Below are positions 1 to 11,544 of a stretch of 64,000 nt of DNA, in pieces; the first letter of the stretch is position 1, and each line of letters starts with the position of its first letter. The notes below the pieces were generated by a model that saw nothing but the letters and a program-made list of their open reading frames with translations, searched no databases and was not told the origin of the DNA. The DNA is from Labia minor (Eukaryota > Arthropoda > Insecta > Dermaptera > Spongiphoridae). The position numbers were made by a program, and so were the translations under genes. The stretch is from assembly GCA_963082975.1 (NCBI GenBank), contig OY720344.1, positions 7,551,580 through 7,615,579 on the forward strand, written 5' to 3'.

Positions 1-1040
1 ATTCTTTTTTTTTCTCTTTGAATAATTTCATTAAATATGATGGATATCGATTTGGATGAGTATATTAATTAAAACCCGAGTATGTATTATATATATATAC
101 AGATGTATATATGTATATATTTAAAAAAAAAATCGTCCAATTTAAATGGAAAATATAATACAATCTAACGATTTTATAGACACACTCCCACAAACATAAA
201 CACAGAGAGAGATTGAGAGGGAAATAAATTCGATCAAATTTGACAATCGTTTATACGAATATTTCATTTATATTACAAAATGGAAGGGTGATAATCTTTG
301 GATTTGAGTTTTTATTTTATTTTTATTTTTATTTTTTTTTTTTATTTTTATCAACCCAACCCTCAAAATTCCCCCTAAATTTAAGTGGTTGGTTTTTAGA
401 AAATAAATAATAATAATAATAATAATAATAATTAACCACTCGAATTAAATATGTGTTGTTTGTTGTTGTTGTTGTTGTTGTTATATTTTTTTTTTTTTAT
501 TTTTATTTTTTTACTAAAGTTAGGGAGAGAAACGAATTAAAAAAAAGAGAAAAATGAAATTGAATCAAAAGTGACCAACTGAAAGGATGAAATTACTCAT
601 CTTTTATTTGTTTGTTTGTTTGTTTTTATTTGTATTTGTTGTATTTAAATAAAATAAAAATTAATAATAAATATTAAAAGAATTAAAAAACAAGCCTAAT
701 ATACCATAATAAAAATCACTTTTTTTAAAAAATCATATACTTCCTACTTTAGTTTATTTTTATCACTTTTTTTTTATTTTTCTCTATAATTCTTTTTAAT
801 TATACTTATTTAAATGTTAGTTAGATTTTATTTTTATTTATTTGCATTTATAAGATGATGATTCAGTGAGTGAATGTTTTAGTGTACTTCTTCTAAATTC
901 AAAAAAAAAAAAATCCCATATAATGGTCGATGTCTGCCTCTCTCTCTGTCTCACCAATATATATCTTCCCACACTTACACGGCACTTCGTATACGCCTGA
1001 GCTCTCTAATTTTATATGATCCTTTAGTCTTGTGAGAGAG
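1..1040. other. AT-rich noncoding DNA with simple repeats
   Basis: No gene is visible. The stretch is dominated by A/T runs with three short tandem repeats: (AAT)n near 403-434, (GTT)n near 454-482 and (TTTG)n near 607-624. A slightly more mixed patch at 925-1015, CT-rich and then with a few CpGs, is the only part that is not simple sequence. Confidence 0.6.
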
Positions 1041-1044
1041 GACA

Positions 1045-1262
1045 GTTTAATAAAAATAAAAATATAAATCACAATGTAAGTAAAATATTGAATCGTTTTA
1101 TTTATATTGTTTCAATTATTTTGAATATTTATTAAATTTATATATAGATTTATTTACATATTTAAATGTATATTTAATGAATTTATTTATTGATTCTTAA
1201 TAATAATAATTCCAATTACTTTCTTCAAATTTTTTTTTATTTAAAAGCATATTCAGTATTGA
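1045..1262 (-). repeat. Dispersed AT-rich repeat, copy 1 of a pair
   Basis: The reverse complement of this block matches 62243-62453 almost base for base over about 210 bp. Both copies start at CTGAATATGCTTTTAAAT and end at the run before TGTGATTTATATTTTTATT. Similarity stops sharply at both ends, as expected for two insertions of one mobile or processed sequence. No terminal repeats or coding capacity are visible. At 62.2 kb the copy interrupts a Helentron-like element, which supports mobility. The family is not recognised. Confidence 0.6.
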
Positions 1263-1416
1263 AATTGCCATTAAATATGCAGGTAATTGGAACTCCAACA
1301 TGTAATATTAGCAAATATTCTGGGATTGGAAAAATACTAAGATCATGATGTCATGTCCTATTAAATATTTGAAATTTTATTTTGAATCATACAATGGTAA
1401 TGAAATAATGTAATAC

Positions 1417-1441
1417 ATTATTATTATTATTATTATTATTA
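1417..1441. repeat. (ATT)n microsatellite
   Basis: About eight uninterrupted ATT units lie directly upstream of the Helitron-like terminus at 1492. Confidence 0.85.
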
Positions 1442-1491
1442 AGTGTTCAGTTATCACATACGTATATATGTATACAGACACACATGCAAAA

Positions 1492-1515
1492 GCAAAGCTT
1501 TGCCGGATCTGCTAG
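1492..1515 (+). mobile_element. Helitron 3' terminus (element body not resolved)
   Basis: A perfect 12-bp palindrome, GCAAAGCTTTGC (1492-1503), is followed after eight bases by CTAG (1512-1515) and then a host T. Canonical Helitrons end in a short hairpin about 10 bases before CTRR and insert between A and T, so this matches the 3' end well. No convincing 5' TC terminus was located in the 400 bp upstream, so the element may be truncated. The compound TA/GA microsatellite begins immediately afterwards. Confidence 0.5.
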
Positions 1516-1519
1516 TATA

Positions 1520-1522
1520 TTG

Positions 1523-1557
<35 letters not shown>

Positions 1558-1558
1558 G
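1520..1558. repeat. (TA)n(GA)n compound microsatellite
   Basis: A run of TA dinucleotides passes directly into GA dinucleotides. The same TA-to-GA transition recurs at 4759-4806, so it is a recurring microsatellite form in this genome. Confidence 0.85.
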
Positions 1559-1560
1559 TA

Positions 1561-2630
1561 GAGATAGACATACTATTTATGTATCATGTGTTGTTCCTAT
1601 TACTAATACTAAATCTGAATATAGGTATCTCTACTAACTTATATTTTAAATTATCTAAATTTGAAATGTGTCTACCTTGTTTACATTCGATAGTTTGATA
1701 AATTGATTCAACACCTCTGATTTATTATTATATACAAACAGTATAAATATACTTATTCAAATATTTTTCTCATGAGTCACATTCAGTTTATTATTTATTC
1801 TCCAGCCTTAATATTACTATTAAAATCAAAATTTTTTAATATATAAAGTTTATTTGTATCCTCTGATGAATTAATTTGATTTATCTAAAGACACTATCAA
1901 CAACTATGTTGATGCCTTAAATACCTGGACATTAATTAATTTGTTTTGTGTATAATAAATAAATAAAAACTTTTCAAAATAATAAATAGCCAAAGGCTTC
2001 CTATCCAGAAGCTGGTATTAGCCATCTCCATTTTATAATAACAGAAGAGAAAAATAATTAATGGATAGAATAAAAAAAACAAACGCGATACAAATATATA
2101 ATTGGAGTATTTAAAAACTAGAAACTTGTTTTTTAGGAAAAAAATAAATAAACAATCAAATTTATTAAATAATTATAAATTATAATTTTTAAGTGATTCT
2201 AAACTTAAATATAAATATTTTTAAATATCCAAAAAAAAAAAAAAATTTCTAATAAAATTAATTTTAATTACAATATTCATGAAATATAATACTTTATTCA
2301 CCGTATCTTTAAATATAATTTTTTTTTCTAATAATAAATATAATTGGTAAAATAATAGTAATAGATCATCTGGATAAATGAATTTATTTTTTATTTTTTA
2401 AGGTATCTAATTATCATTTAAATTATTAAATCATTTTTGTTCATTTGTATTCATAGGTACATAGGTTAAAATTTAGATATTAATCTAGTATAATAGAAAA
2501 TTTTAATAGAAAATTGTTAAATTTAAGAAAATTATAAATTTCTATGTGATATAAAGAAAATATTCTATTATTTGAAAAATATTCCTATTCACCAAATGTG
2601 TAAAAAATTTTAAGCACAAATGATAATAAT
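1561..2630. other. AT-rich noncoding DNA, nothing recognised
   Basis: Low-complexity A/T sequence with no open frame of note, no inverted repeat and no recognised transposon end. Confidence 0.5.
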
Positions 2631-2946
2631 ATTCGAGAAGAATTAAAATCTAGGTTGCATCATCATCATGTAAATCAGCTTAAAATTAGCTCAAAAAATT
2701 AGTATCAAAGGGAATCAAAATTAAATTATAAAAAACAATTATTTTACCGGTTGTGTTATATGGATGTGATGCATGCTATATGACCTTAGGAGACGAGAGT
2801 AGATTTAGAGTATTTGAAAATAAGATTCTTCGCAGCATTTATTAGCCAAAGAAAGATGAGGTCAGTGGGGAATGGCGGAGACTGCATAACGAGGAATTAC
2901 ATGATCTCTATGCATCTCCCGACATAATTAGTGCTATAAAAAAGTA
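2631..2946 (+). pseudogene. Non-LTR retrotransposon ORF2 C-terminal remnant
   Basis: The plus strand carries the tail of a LINE endonuclease/reverse-transcriptase polyprotein. The upstream part reads IREELK. The best segment (about 2752-2946) reads VLYGCDACYMTLGDE, then RFRVFENKILRSIY, an in-frame stop, PKKDEVSGEWRRLHNEELH, then DLYASPDII. This YG-x-ET/W, VFE-x-KILR, H-N-x-EL pattern is typical of the region after the reverse transcriptase domain in LINE-like elements. The stop codon and loss of the RT domain make it a dead fragment. Related fragments lie at 7619-8285 and 18836-18892, both on the minus strand. The (AGT)n tract at 2947 follows directly. Confidence 0.75.
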
Positions 2947-3094
2947 ATAGTAGTAGTTGTAGTAATAGTAGTAGTAGTACCAGTAGTTCAGGATAGAGAC
3001 TTTTGTAGAAATGTGGTTGCTATTTTTAACTTCCATAGAGCCGCACACACACACACACATACACACACACATAGATAGATTGATAGAGAGAGAT
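2947..3094. repeat. (AGT)n, (CA)n and (GATA)-like simple repeats
   Basis: AGT-rich trinucleotides occupy 2947-2980, CA dinucleotides about 3044-3071, and GATA/GA units 3072-3094. No coding signal. Confidence 0.75.
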
Positions 3095-3164
3095 ATTCAT
3101 ATTTACACCTGAAAAGATTATCTTATGAGAATTTAACAGGATCGATATTTTATCACAAGCATCA

Positions 3165-3165
3165 T

Positions 3166-3197
<32 letters not shown>

Positions 3198-3272
3198 GCA
3201 AAATTTTCATTTTTTTATTTTCTTTCTTTTCACTCTTTCCAATTTCTCTTTCATCTTTATATCCTTCTCCCC

Positions 3273-3320
<48 letters not shown>

Positions 3321-3684
3321 ATATATATCTTTTTTCTCTCTCTTTCTATTTTTCTTCTTTGCATTTCTTTTTCTTAAAAAAAAAAAAAAAAAAAAGTGAA
3401 CGAATAGACGAATGAAACGAATTCGTTTATTAACGTTTTGATCCAATTTACGATTTTGCCTTTTATAAGAGGGCAACAGGAAAAAGAGGGCGGTGATGGG
3501 TGGGTAAAAGGAACAGACACGAGATGGAGTTTGAGAGAGGGGTGGATTTTTACTCGGAAAAACTCCCTATTTCTTTTTTTTTTTTTTTTTTTTTTTATTT
3601 CTACTCTCAAAATCACCCAACCACCCTTCATTATATCCGATGTCTGTTATATATCTATATATATATATATATAAATGAATGCTG
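3165..3684. repeat. Microsatellite and homopolymer cluster
   Basis: TA repeats lie at 3165-3194, 3287-3328 and 3655-3672, CT repeats at 3274-3288, an A-tract near 3377-3395 and a long T-tract near 3572-3596. The non-repetitive part, 3400-3540, is more GC-balanced. Open frames crossing this block on both strands are strings of F, K, I and Y from homopolymers and are not genes. Confidence 0.75.
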
Positions 3685-3972
3685 AACAAAATAATAAGGG
3701 ATGATTGCATCAATTGCTTTTTATTTTGTAACTAAATTTCCTTTAATTAAATAACTCTGAAGTTTAAATAAATTGTCAATGTTTATATATATATATTCTT
3801 TTTATGTGGTTTAATGGATGTGGATGATGGGGGAAGGGATATTGAAATGATGTTATAAAGTAAAAGGAGAAAATAAATCATTGACAAAAGTGATTAGATT
3901 GAAAAAATTAGGAATTGATTATATTTTTAAAATATAATAAAATATTTTTTATTAATTTATATTCAATTAGCA

Positions 3973-3978
<6 letters not shown>

Positions 3979-4012
<34 letters not shown>
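3979..4012. repeat. (AAT)n microsatellite
   Basis: About eleven AAT units, immediately upstream of the mariner remnant region. Confidence 0.85.
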
Positions 4013-4014
<2 letters not shown>

Positions 4015-4047
4015 GAATAATGTTTATTCAATTAATTAAGCATTGAA

Positions 4048-4075
4048 GATTTTTGAGATAGTCGAGTGGAGACAC
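4048..4075 (+). mobile_element. Isolated Helentron-like 3' end fragment
   Basis: GAGATAGTCGAGTGGAGACA followed by CTCCATCTAA is the 3' end of the Helentron-like family seen complete at 50854-51412 and 53897-54533. It includes the hairpin TGGAG-ACA-CTCCA and a terminal CTAA. Here it stands alone next to a mariner remnant, so the rest was lost or the terminus was captured. Confidence 0.6.
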
Positions 4076-4748
4076 TCCATCTAATTCAAAGAATTTGAAT
4101 AAATTTTGCGAAAAAGTGGAATAAAGTGTACTCCAAAGTACTTTAACTGTTGACTGTGACAGTCTACTTTGTCTCAAAAAAATGTTTATCAGTGGTACAA
4201 GCACTTTACATAAGTCCGAGAAGTTCGAACAAATGTGAAGGTTTTGCTCACTGATTTCTTCGACTACAATGGTGTGGTGCATCATGAGTTTTTGTCAGCA
4301 GGTCAGACTGTTAATAAGGAATACTACAAGGAAGTTATGCAACGTTTGCGTGAAGTAATACGACTCGAATGATCGGAATTGTGGAAAATCGATTCATGGA
4401 TTCTGCATCACGATAATCCTCCTGCTCACACATCATTGATTGTTCGTAATTTTGGCCAAAAACAACACTGTAATTCTGCCTCAACCACCGTATTCACCAG
4501 ATTTGGCTCTCTGCGCCTTTTTTTCTATTCCCAAAACTGAAGAGACCAATGAAAGAAAAGCGTTTTGCCACAATGGATGAAATAAAGTCGGAATTGAAGA
4601 ACGAGCTGATGACCATACCGAAAAGTGCATTTCAGAAGTGCTGGAAGAATGGGTGGCATACTTTAAAGGGAACAAAATGGATATTGATGAATAAATAAAT
4701 ATTTTTCGAAATAATTTAAAATTCACCTTTTCTTTTAAATAAACCTAG
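4076..4748 (+). mobile_element. Mariner element remnant with transposase pseudogene
   Basis: Fragments of a mariner transposase run along the plus strand. An N-terminal QRI-like start lies at about 4087, a VYQWYKHF-like segment at about 4180-4205, then VLLTDFFDYNGVVHHEFL (about 4243-4300), NKEYYKEVMQRLREVIR, and SWILHHDNPPAHTS (about 4397-4435), which holds the central catalytic Asp. A decayed PYSPDLAP-like stretch follows. Frames shift several times and stops occur, so it is dead. The DNA between the N-terminal part and FFDYNG is shortened compared with a 340-350 residue mariner protein. The right end, near 4726-4748, reads AAATTCACCTTTTCTTTTAA then ATAAACCTAG and matches the terminal repeat of the copy at 27332-27968. 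No left terminal repeat was found. Confidence 0.8.
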
Positions 4749-4755
4749 TTTACTC

Positions 4756-4758
<3 letters not shown>

Positions 4759-4806
<48 letters not shown>
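4759..4806. repeat. (TA)n(GA)n compound microsatellite
   Basis: About twelve TA units run into about ten GA units, directly beyond the mariner right end. Confidence 0.85.
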
Positions 4807-4956
4807 TAGAAAGATTATAAAAAAATCTGGTGAAATTTAAATTGTTCCATGATTATACTTCCCTGTCTCTCAAATTTTTTTTGATTAGAAAGATCATTAT
4901 ATAATGTTGTTTTTTTTTCCCTTTGGGATTCTCTTTTTTCGTAAATAGTAATTAAA

Positions 4957-5436
4957 TTATATTAACCTCAAGATGTGTGTGTTTGAGAGTGGGGAGAGGG
5001 GGAGCGAGAGGAGAAAGGGGGGGAAGAGAAGGAATAGTCTGAAATACTTTCCGACCGTTTTGATCTCAATTAGAAAATCTTCTTGTAATTGGTGTAATGA
5101 GAGGTGAAAAGATTTAATCTTGACGATAGCTGGAGGGTCGTTGATTCTGACATGGAAATCTCTCTCTCTCTCTCTCTCTCTGCGCAGATGAAGCGATAAC
5201 GATGCTGAGCTAATGAGCGATAAACGAAGTAGGCAAAGACCTTGTCTCGCCCCCACTCCCCTTCTTCGCCACTCTGTTACTCTCTGACTTAATAACCTAT
5301 TAAAGAAAGAAGAAAAGAAGAAAAAAAAGAGGGTGGCAATCGTGTGGCAAGGGGTTGGAATGAGGCTGGGGGGAGGGGGGTAATAAACGTAAACGCAAGA
5401 CAAATTACAAGACTTGTACAATCGAGTTTTATTCAT
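4957..5436. other. GA-rich and GC-balanced block with long but low-complexity open frame
   Basis: The plus strand is strongly purine-rich at 4975-5035 and 5305-5390. A (TC)n tract lies at 5160-5182, and a mixed CpG-containing patch at 5185-5290. The minus strand is open for 159 codons, but its translation is F/L/S-rich with an alternating Arg-Glu stretch from the dinucleotide repeat and has no recognisable domain. I treat it as noncoding. The patch at 5100-5290 is one of the non-repeat blocks that could be regulatory. Confidence 0.4.
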
Positions 5437-5575
5437 ATCACTGGGTTAATTCAATGTAATTAAAGCTTGTATGTTACATTCCTAGATTGTTTTCTATCTT
5501 GAAAACAACCCTTGTCTTTATAAATTGAACATTTAATCATATAAAATTATGTATTATTTATTATTATTATTATTA

Positions 5576-6015
5576 TCTACTATATATTTAAAAGACAGTT
5601 CTATCACATATTCCTCCTAAACGACGTATGCGATTTGGACCATTCCAATGCCATTAGATAGCCATCGGGCTAATCTATTAATTGCGTGAAATTCATTGGA
5701 AAACAATAAATACTTTTTGAGAAAAGTGAAAAAATAATTGTTTTCTTACTTTTTATTATTTTCATTTTCATATATATTTTGTTTTTATTAATTTAATATT
5801 CTTTTTTTATCAACATCCATTGAACCTATATAAAAAATATAAATGAAATAATAAATATATTAAATTCTTTTTAATTTTTCGTTCCTGGATTTTCAAATAC
5901 ATTTTGACTGATATTTTTTGTTAATATTAAAAATTGTTTTGATCCCAAATATTATTTTTCAATCTTTTGCGTTTCAATTTCTTTGCGTGTGAGGGATCTC
6001 ACACTGGTCCGCTAA
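5576..6015 (+). mobile_element. Complete short non-autonomous Helitron
   Basis: The element starts with TC (TCTACTATATATTT) after a host A at 5575 and ends with CTAA at 6012-6015 before a host T. A perfect 7-bp hairpin, GTGTGAG-GGAT-CTCACAC (5987-6004), lies 11 bases from the end. These are the four standard Helitron marks: A|T target, 5' TC, subterminal 3' hairpin, and CTRR end. It is about 440 bp with no coding capacity, so it would depend on RepHel protein from elsewhere. The first 130 bp are less AT-rich than the surroundings. Confidence 0.7.
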
Positions 6016-6684
6016 TATATTATATAATTAATTTACTGATTAAATTGAAATATATTTAAGAATAAGAAAACAAAAAGAAATGAATGTTTTATGTAATATA
6101 CTGATTGATTGAAACAAAATGGATGAAAACCTTTTACTACTTTCAACCAAATACTATGTTTCCCATCGGGGATACAGGGGGTGAGTATTATTAAATAATA
6201 CATTTAATTTCAATAAAAAAAAAAGCAAAAATATGATTTTATTATTTAAATTAACATTTTTCTTTTCTATTTTACCATTTCAATTTTTATGTAAGTACTC
6301 TATATTTTATTTTATTTTATTTTATTTTATTTCATTTCATTTACTCTACTCAACTATACAATCTACTGGATAATCAAAGTATTACATATTAATTAACCCA
6401 CTTATCAATCACATTTCACATAATAGATTTGTATACATTTTCCGTTATTAAATATCATAACAAATACATTTTCAAAATATAATATTCATTTAATAATAAC
6501 TAATATAAGTAATTTTAATTTTATAATTTATATCCTGTTTTAAATCTAATATTTATTAATAATAATCATCATGAAATACAATAATTTTCAAAATTATTAT
6601 AGGACATATAAATATATTATATAATAATATAGTATTAGGATATTTCAAATTTATGTGTTTATTAAAAAAAATAAAAAAATAAAA

Positions 6685-6726
<42 letters not shown>

Positions 6727-7618
6727 AATGTTCATATTCAAAGTATAATGAATTAAATATATAATGACATTTTAAATTTAGTAGAATAAATCTATGAGAA
6801 AGATTATAAAATGAAAAATTACCCTTAATAATATTAATAATAATAATAATAGTAGTAATGACAGTTATAATACAAATTTATGAATTAGGATATTCATTCT
6901 CATAACAGTAAAAGTTTTTTTTCATCACCAATCCCCAACCATTCATCTTTCACCACAAATCATCACATATCAATGGAATATTTCCTGTCAAAAATCATTA
7001 AAATCTGATAATAAATTATTCATTTGAAAAATTAATAAATTTATATCGACTTTTAATTGATTTTTTTTTTCTTTAAATTATAATTTAAAATTTTATTTTT
7101 TTTTAAAACTTTAATATTAATTTTATTGATTTCAAATTCTTGAATATTTTAATTAATTAACAATTTTTGTTTTTAATTCATTTAAATGCTTTTAAAGTGA
7201 AATAGATTAATGAATACTAATATATTTTTTTAAATATATATATATATATATATTTATAATAATAATAAGTTAATTAATTATAATATTAATTCTTTTAAAA
7301 GTATAATATTACAAAGGAATATTAGGATTATATTTTGCTTCTTCCTTTAATTAACAAATTAAAATAAATAAATAAATAAATTACATTTGAGGTGTTGTCT
7401 GTATTCAGAAAAAAATAAAATATATTTATTATTTTTGAAATTTAACTAAACATACTGAAAAAATTTATCATTTTCTATAGAGCTCAAAACTCTTGAAAGT
7501 TCTTTGTAGCAGCAACAATATTCCTCCATGAATCTCCAAAAATCTTTTAAACTTTTCTTATGCTGGATTTTTTTATTGATATATTTATTCAAATAAATAG
7601 TTTAAACTACAACTCAAT
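6016..7618. other. AT-rich noncoding DNA with pentanucleotide and AAT repeats
   Basis: A (TTTTA)n tract lies near 6308-6340, (AAT)n at about 6688-6724 and again near 6826-6850, and (AT)n at 7238-7252. No transposon ends or genes are recognised. Confidence 0.55.
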
Positions 7619-8285
7619 TTAAGTTAAATTAAGGAATATAAGAACTGCTCCCATCCAACTCTTACCCTCTCCCATCTCTTTCACGTACCTTTCTACATTG
7701 TCCACTAATCGCATTCTTGGTCTTTCAAGCGGACTTTTCCCAAACGTTCTCTCAACTAATATTATATTTTTGGTCATGCTTTCTTTTCCCATTCTAGCCA
7801 CATGCTTTGCCCATCTCAACCTTTTCATCACTAATTCGCTAATTCTTCATTATGCAGTCTCCTCCAGTGACCTCATCTTTCTTTGGCCAATAAATACTAT
7901 GAAGAATCCTATTCTCAAATACTGTCCTTCTAGTCTCGTCTCCCAAGGTCATAGACCATGTCTCAAATCCATATAATACAACCAAAAAATAATTGTTTTA
8001 TATATTTTAATTTTGATTTCCTTTGATAATAATTGTATCAAAATAAGCTACTTTACTGGATACTAATTTTAATTCTTCTCGAATATATATATTATTCTTC
8101 TTGATTACAGAATCTAATTATTTTATTTTTCCTAAATTTTCAAATTTTATGTTTTTTATACTTAGATTTTGTGTTAATACTATTCCTCTCTGCTACTAAA
8201 TATTTTGTTTTAATATTATTAATATCAAGCCCCACCTCTTTTCCGGTGTCTCTTAATTTGTCTCTTATTATATTTAAAATTATTT
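7619..8285 (-). pseudogene. Non-LTR retrotransposon ORF2 remnant (RT tail and C-terminal domain)
   Basis: Read on the minus strand from about 8285 downwards, the translation passes through a VGLDINNIKTKYLVAER-like RT tail, then IREELK, then VLYGFETWSMTLGDE, VFENRILHSIYWPKKDEVTGG, RLRWAKHVARMGKES, and a G-K-P-R-R-P-R-x-R-W/L-x-DNVE-like end. This is the order found in LINE ORF2 proteins after the polymerase domain. Frameshifts and stops interrupt it. The last 70 codons (7619-7831) remain open. It is the same family as the plus-strand fragment at 2631-2946 but retains more of the RT tail. Confidence 0.8.
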
Positions 8286-9895
8286 CAATATAATTTTAAA
8301 TTTGCTAATAATTAATTTCTTAAAAAATAAAATGCTAAGACTAACTAAGATTTACTAAAAAAAACTTTCTTTTTCAGTTCAAAAATAAACCCCTTATAAT
8401 CTGAACGTAGGCAACCAACATATCAAATCAGATGGCATGATTGCTTCATTCAAGGTAATACTGTCAGATCCTAATCCTATATTATATATTATTAGGATAT
8501 TTAAAACATTTAATCATTAATTTTTATTCATTAAAATGAGGATACATACTAATTCTTAGATAACATTTAATATTTTTTTTGTTTAATGTTTTTTCAATTG
8601 TATTCGAAACATTGAATTAAAATTAAAAAAAAATAAAATAAATAAAAGTTTTTATATTTATAATTTTACTTTCTTTTTTTTTTGTTAAATTAATATGTCA
8701 TTATCAGTTGTTAACTTAAATAAAAGATTATGTAAATCTCATCACGAAACTCCATTTAGAATATGAAAAACAAGTCGGTTTAAAGAAAAATGGAATCGAT
8801 ACTAGTGAAGTCTTATCTATCTATTGAATTGGCATCAAAATGAACGGAGGAAGGATCCAACGACTATAGTGAGAAAGAGAGAGACAGAGAGAGAAATAGA
8901 TAAAGCAGTCAAAAGAAAGAGTAAGAATAAGAGGGAGAGAGAGAGATAGGAAGGAGAGAGGAAGAGAGTATGAGGGAATCTTTTTAACTTTAAGGAAATT
9001 ATTTTCTGATAAGGTTAGATCATTAAGGGCTGTTTGCGCTTGAAAATGTCATCTTTTATATTACCAAAGTTTGACATTCAAGCTAAGGAGATTTTCACAA
9101 GCCTAAAAATTGATAAGAGTTGAGAAAAAAGAAAAAAAAATGAAAAAAAAGTTAGTTGAGTTAGAGTTGGAGTTGGAAAAAAAGAAAAAAAAAAGAAGAG
9201 GCACGCTGAATAACCAGCATTAGTTTTTAGCTTTTTAAAGATACCTTTATTACTTACTTCTTTTTTAAACTTTAAATTAAAAAAATAAAATTAAATAACT
9301 ATATATGTACTAATAAAGCCGTATTGAATTTTTCAAGATATTTAACAAATTTCTTACATATAAATAAATGAAATAATAAAATTATATATTGTCTTATCAA
9401 ATTATCTTTAATTATATAAAATTATATATATAAAAAAAAATTATTATTAGACAAATAATTATGAAATAATCATGTACTAAATTAATTATTTTTTAGTAAG
9501 TATAATTATTTAATTAATTATATTTTTTTTATTAATTTATTGTTGAGTTGATAAGAAAATTTTAATGTTCAATTATTTAAATTAAACAAAATTTGTTTCA
9601 CAAACTATTACAAACGATAATTCCAGAGAGAGATGATTTCAAGAAATCTGTATATATTTATATATAAAGAGAAAGAGTGAGAGAAAGATAAATAGATTTA
9701 TTGATTTTTTTATTATAGAGTATTTTGTTAGAATTGCATAAAAAAAGTAGACATGTTTGTCAAGAAGAGGGCGTGAACAAAGGACGTTACTAGAGAAAAA
9801 TGGTTGCCTTCAATTTTTTATTTCTTTGCATTCATTTCTTTCTTGCTAAATGTATATCTTATCATACATGCAAACATTTCATATATATATATATA
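8286..9895. other. AT-rich noncoding DNA with GA-rich tract
   Basis: A purine-rich GA/GAGA tract runs from about 8865 to 8972. Poly-A stretches lie near 9125-9200. The only mixed-sequence piece is 8730-8860 and 8995-9120. No gene or transposon end is recognised. Confidence 0.5.
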
Positions 9896-9902
9896 TATAT
9901 AC

Positions 9903-10080
9903 TCGTATTTGTATATTTTTGAGATATCAAATCGCTCTAAGGATTTTTTTGAAATTCACACAATAAATAATTTTTATAAAGAAAAATCGATCTGAATTGG
10001 TTTCAGTCTCTAAAAAATCATTTATTTGGTTTTTTCTTAATTTAAAATAGTAATTTTATAAGAAGTCACGAAGTAAATCA
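9903..10080 (+). repeat. Dispersed repeat P, copy 1
   Basis: This block matches 24296-24470 in the same orientation. Shared words are ATCGCTCTAAGG/ACCGCTCGAAGG followed by ATTTTTTTGAA, then TATAAAGAAAAATC, then TTGGTTTCAGTCTC, then TCTTAATTTAAAATAGTAA. Both copies begin at the end of a TA microsatellite. The family is not recognised and no termini were defined. Confidence 0.6.
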
Positions 10081-10361
10081 CCCATATTGAAATTTGCCTT
10101 CCGTCATATACTTTTTTAATTCATATTTCGGAGTTTGGCTATCATCATGACTAGGATAGTCTTAGAAGCTGCCCAGCTATAATGATTTTTCTTGGGAATC
10201 TTAAAGAGGCCTTTTTTAATTGATATTGTATTAATAATTTTTTATATTTAAAATAATTTAAAATTTTTAATTTAATTTCAAAATAAAATTTAAAATTTTT
10301 AATAATAATTTAGAATAAAATTACCAACTATATTATCATTTTCTCACCCAAAAAAAAAAAA

Positions 10362-10905
10362 ATTCATGAAATTAGCAACATATAATACATATGAACAATT
10401 ATAAAGGGAGAAATTTTTTAAAAATAATATTTTTCTACTATTGATATTCATTTAAAATGATAATTAAGGAATATCTTATTTTAAATAAATTTTTGAATAC
10501 ATTTGATCAAATAATATTAAAGAAATTATATTATATTAATTAAAATTTTTTTTTAGATTAAATTATAAATAATGTACTTAAATGATATTTTATTATTATA
10601 AATAAAAAGTAAAAAATATAACCTCCTTTCTTAATTCAAATATAGACAAGTAGAACAGGTGTCAATATAATTTCAGAATATATATTATTATCAGTAGTAA
10701 TCGTTGGTTGAAACAGTCTATAAGCTATTGCTAATTTGAAAAATATAAAACTGAAGCCAACTAATTATAACACACACATATATATAGTATAATATAGGAT
10801 CAAATATTTTATCAAGTAAATTTGAATGTATTTTTCATCTTGAAATGAAAATCGAGTTATATTAATTAATTTGTACCAGGAAACAAATATTTAACAATTG
10901 AGAGA
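10362..10905 (+). repeat. Dispersed AT-rich repeat Q, copy 1
   Basis: The reverse complement of 47180-47696 aligns along this whole block. Shared segments include TTAGCAACATATAA, ACAGGTGTCAATATAATTTC, TATAAGCTATTGCTA, AAACTGAAGCC, AGGATCAAATATTTTATCAA and TTTCATCTTGAAATGAAAAT. Each copy carries a TA microsatellite at the same internal place, short here and expanded at 47 kb. It is a non-coding interspersed repeat of about 500 bp with no obvious terminal inverted repeats. Confidence 0.65.
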
Positions 10906-11114
10906 AAGAGAAAAGATTTATTAAGATTGTTAAACAAATATTCAACAAACAAATTATCATTCAAATTTATTTTATTTTATTTCTTGTTTTTTTAAAAAAA
11001 AATTCGTTATATATTCCTCCTAACTTTTCAATATCAACTTGAATATATGAAAAATATTAGAATAATTAATAATTCAATTGAGTGTAATTTTTCTTATAAA
11101 TCTTATTATCAACT

Positions 11115-11420
11115 ATAACAGGTGTAGCCAAACTTTTAGCTTTTAGGGGCTACTTTTTGAATAAAATATAGTCTGCGGTCGACTATGGATATGGGCAAAT
11201 AATTTTAAAATTTTAGAAGATAATTAAAGAAGTCATTATATCGCCGATTTAGATATATGAAAGATATGTTAGTTTTAATTATTATAATAATATTAATAAA
11301 AAAAAATTGTAAATGGAAGGGCTGTTATTTTTCATTTAAATTTATAACTTTTAAATAAATACATCATTTTGGAAGGGGGAGGTAGAGGCGAAATTTTGGT
11401 AGAGTAGAGTAGTCTAGGAC
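11115..11420 (+). mobile_element. Possible hAT-like left end fragment
   Basis: CAGGTGTAGCCAAACTTTTA at about 11120 resembles the CAGGGGTGGGCAAACTTTT type of hAT terminal repeat. It is followed by a mixed, less AT-rich sequence with GTCGACTATGG. No matching right end or 8-bp target duplication was found, so this is a tentative fragment. Confidence 0.25.
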
Positions 11421-11544
11421 TAAACGGTGTTTTGAGAAAGGGAAGCCCTTGGATGAAAAGTATATAAATTATCGGGATAACAAAAATATATATAAATATT
11501 GGTATATAAAAGATGTATTGATAACATATAGGATGATTATGATC

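Noticed and set aside
4957..5436. 159-codon open frame on the minus strand, the longest in the window
   Set aside because: The translation is dominated by F/L/S runs and an Arg-Glu alternation from a TC microsatellite. No domain, and the frame coincides with simple repeats.
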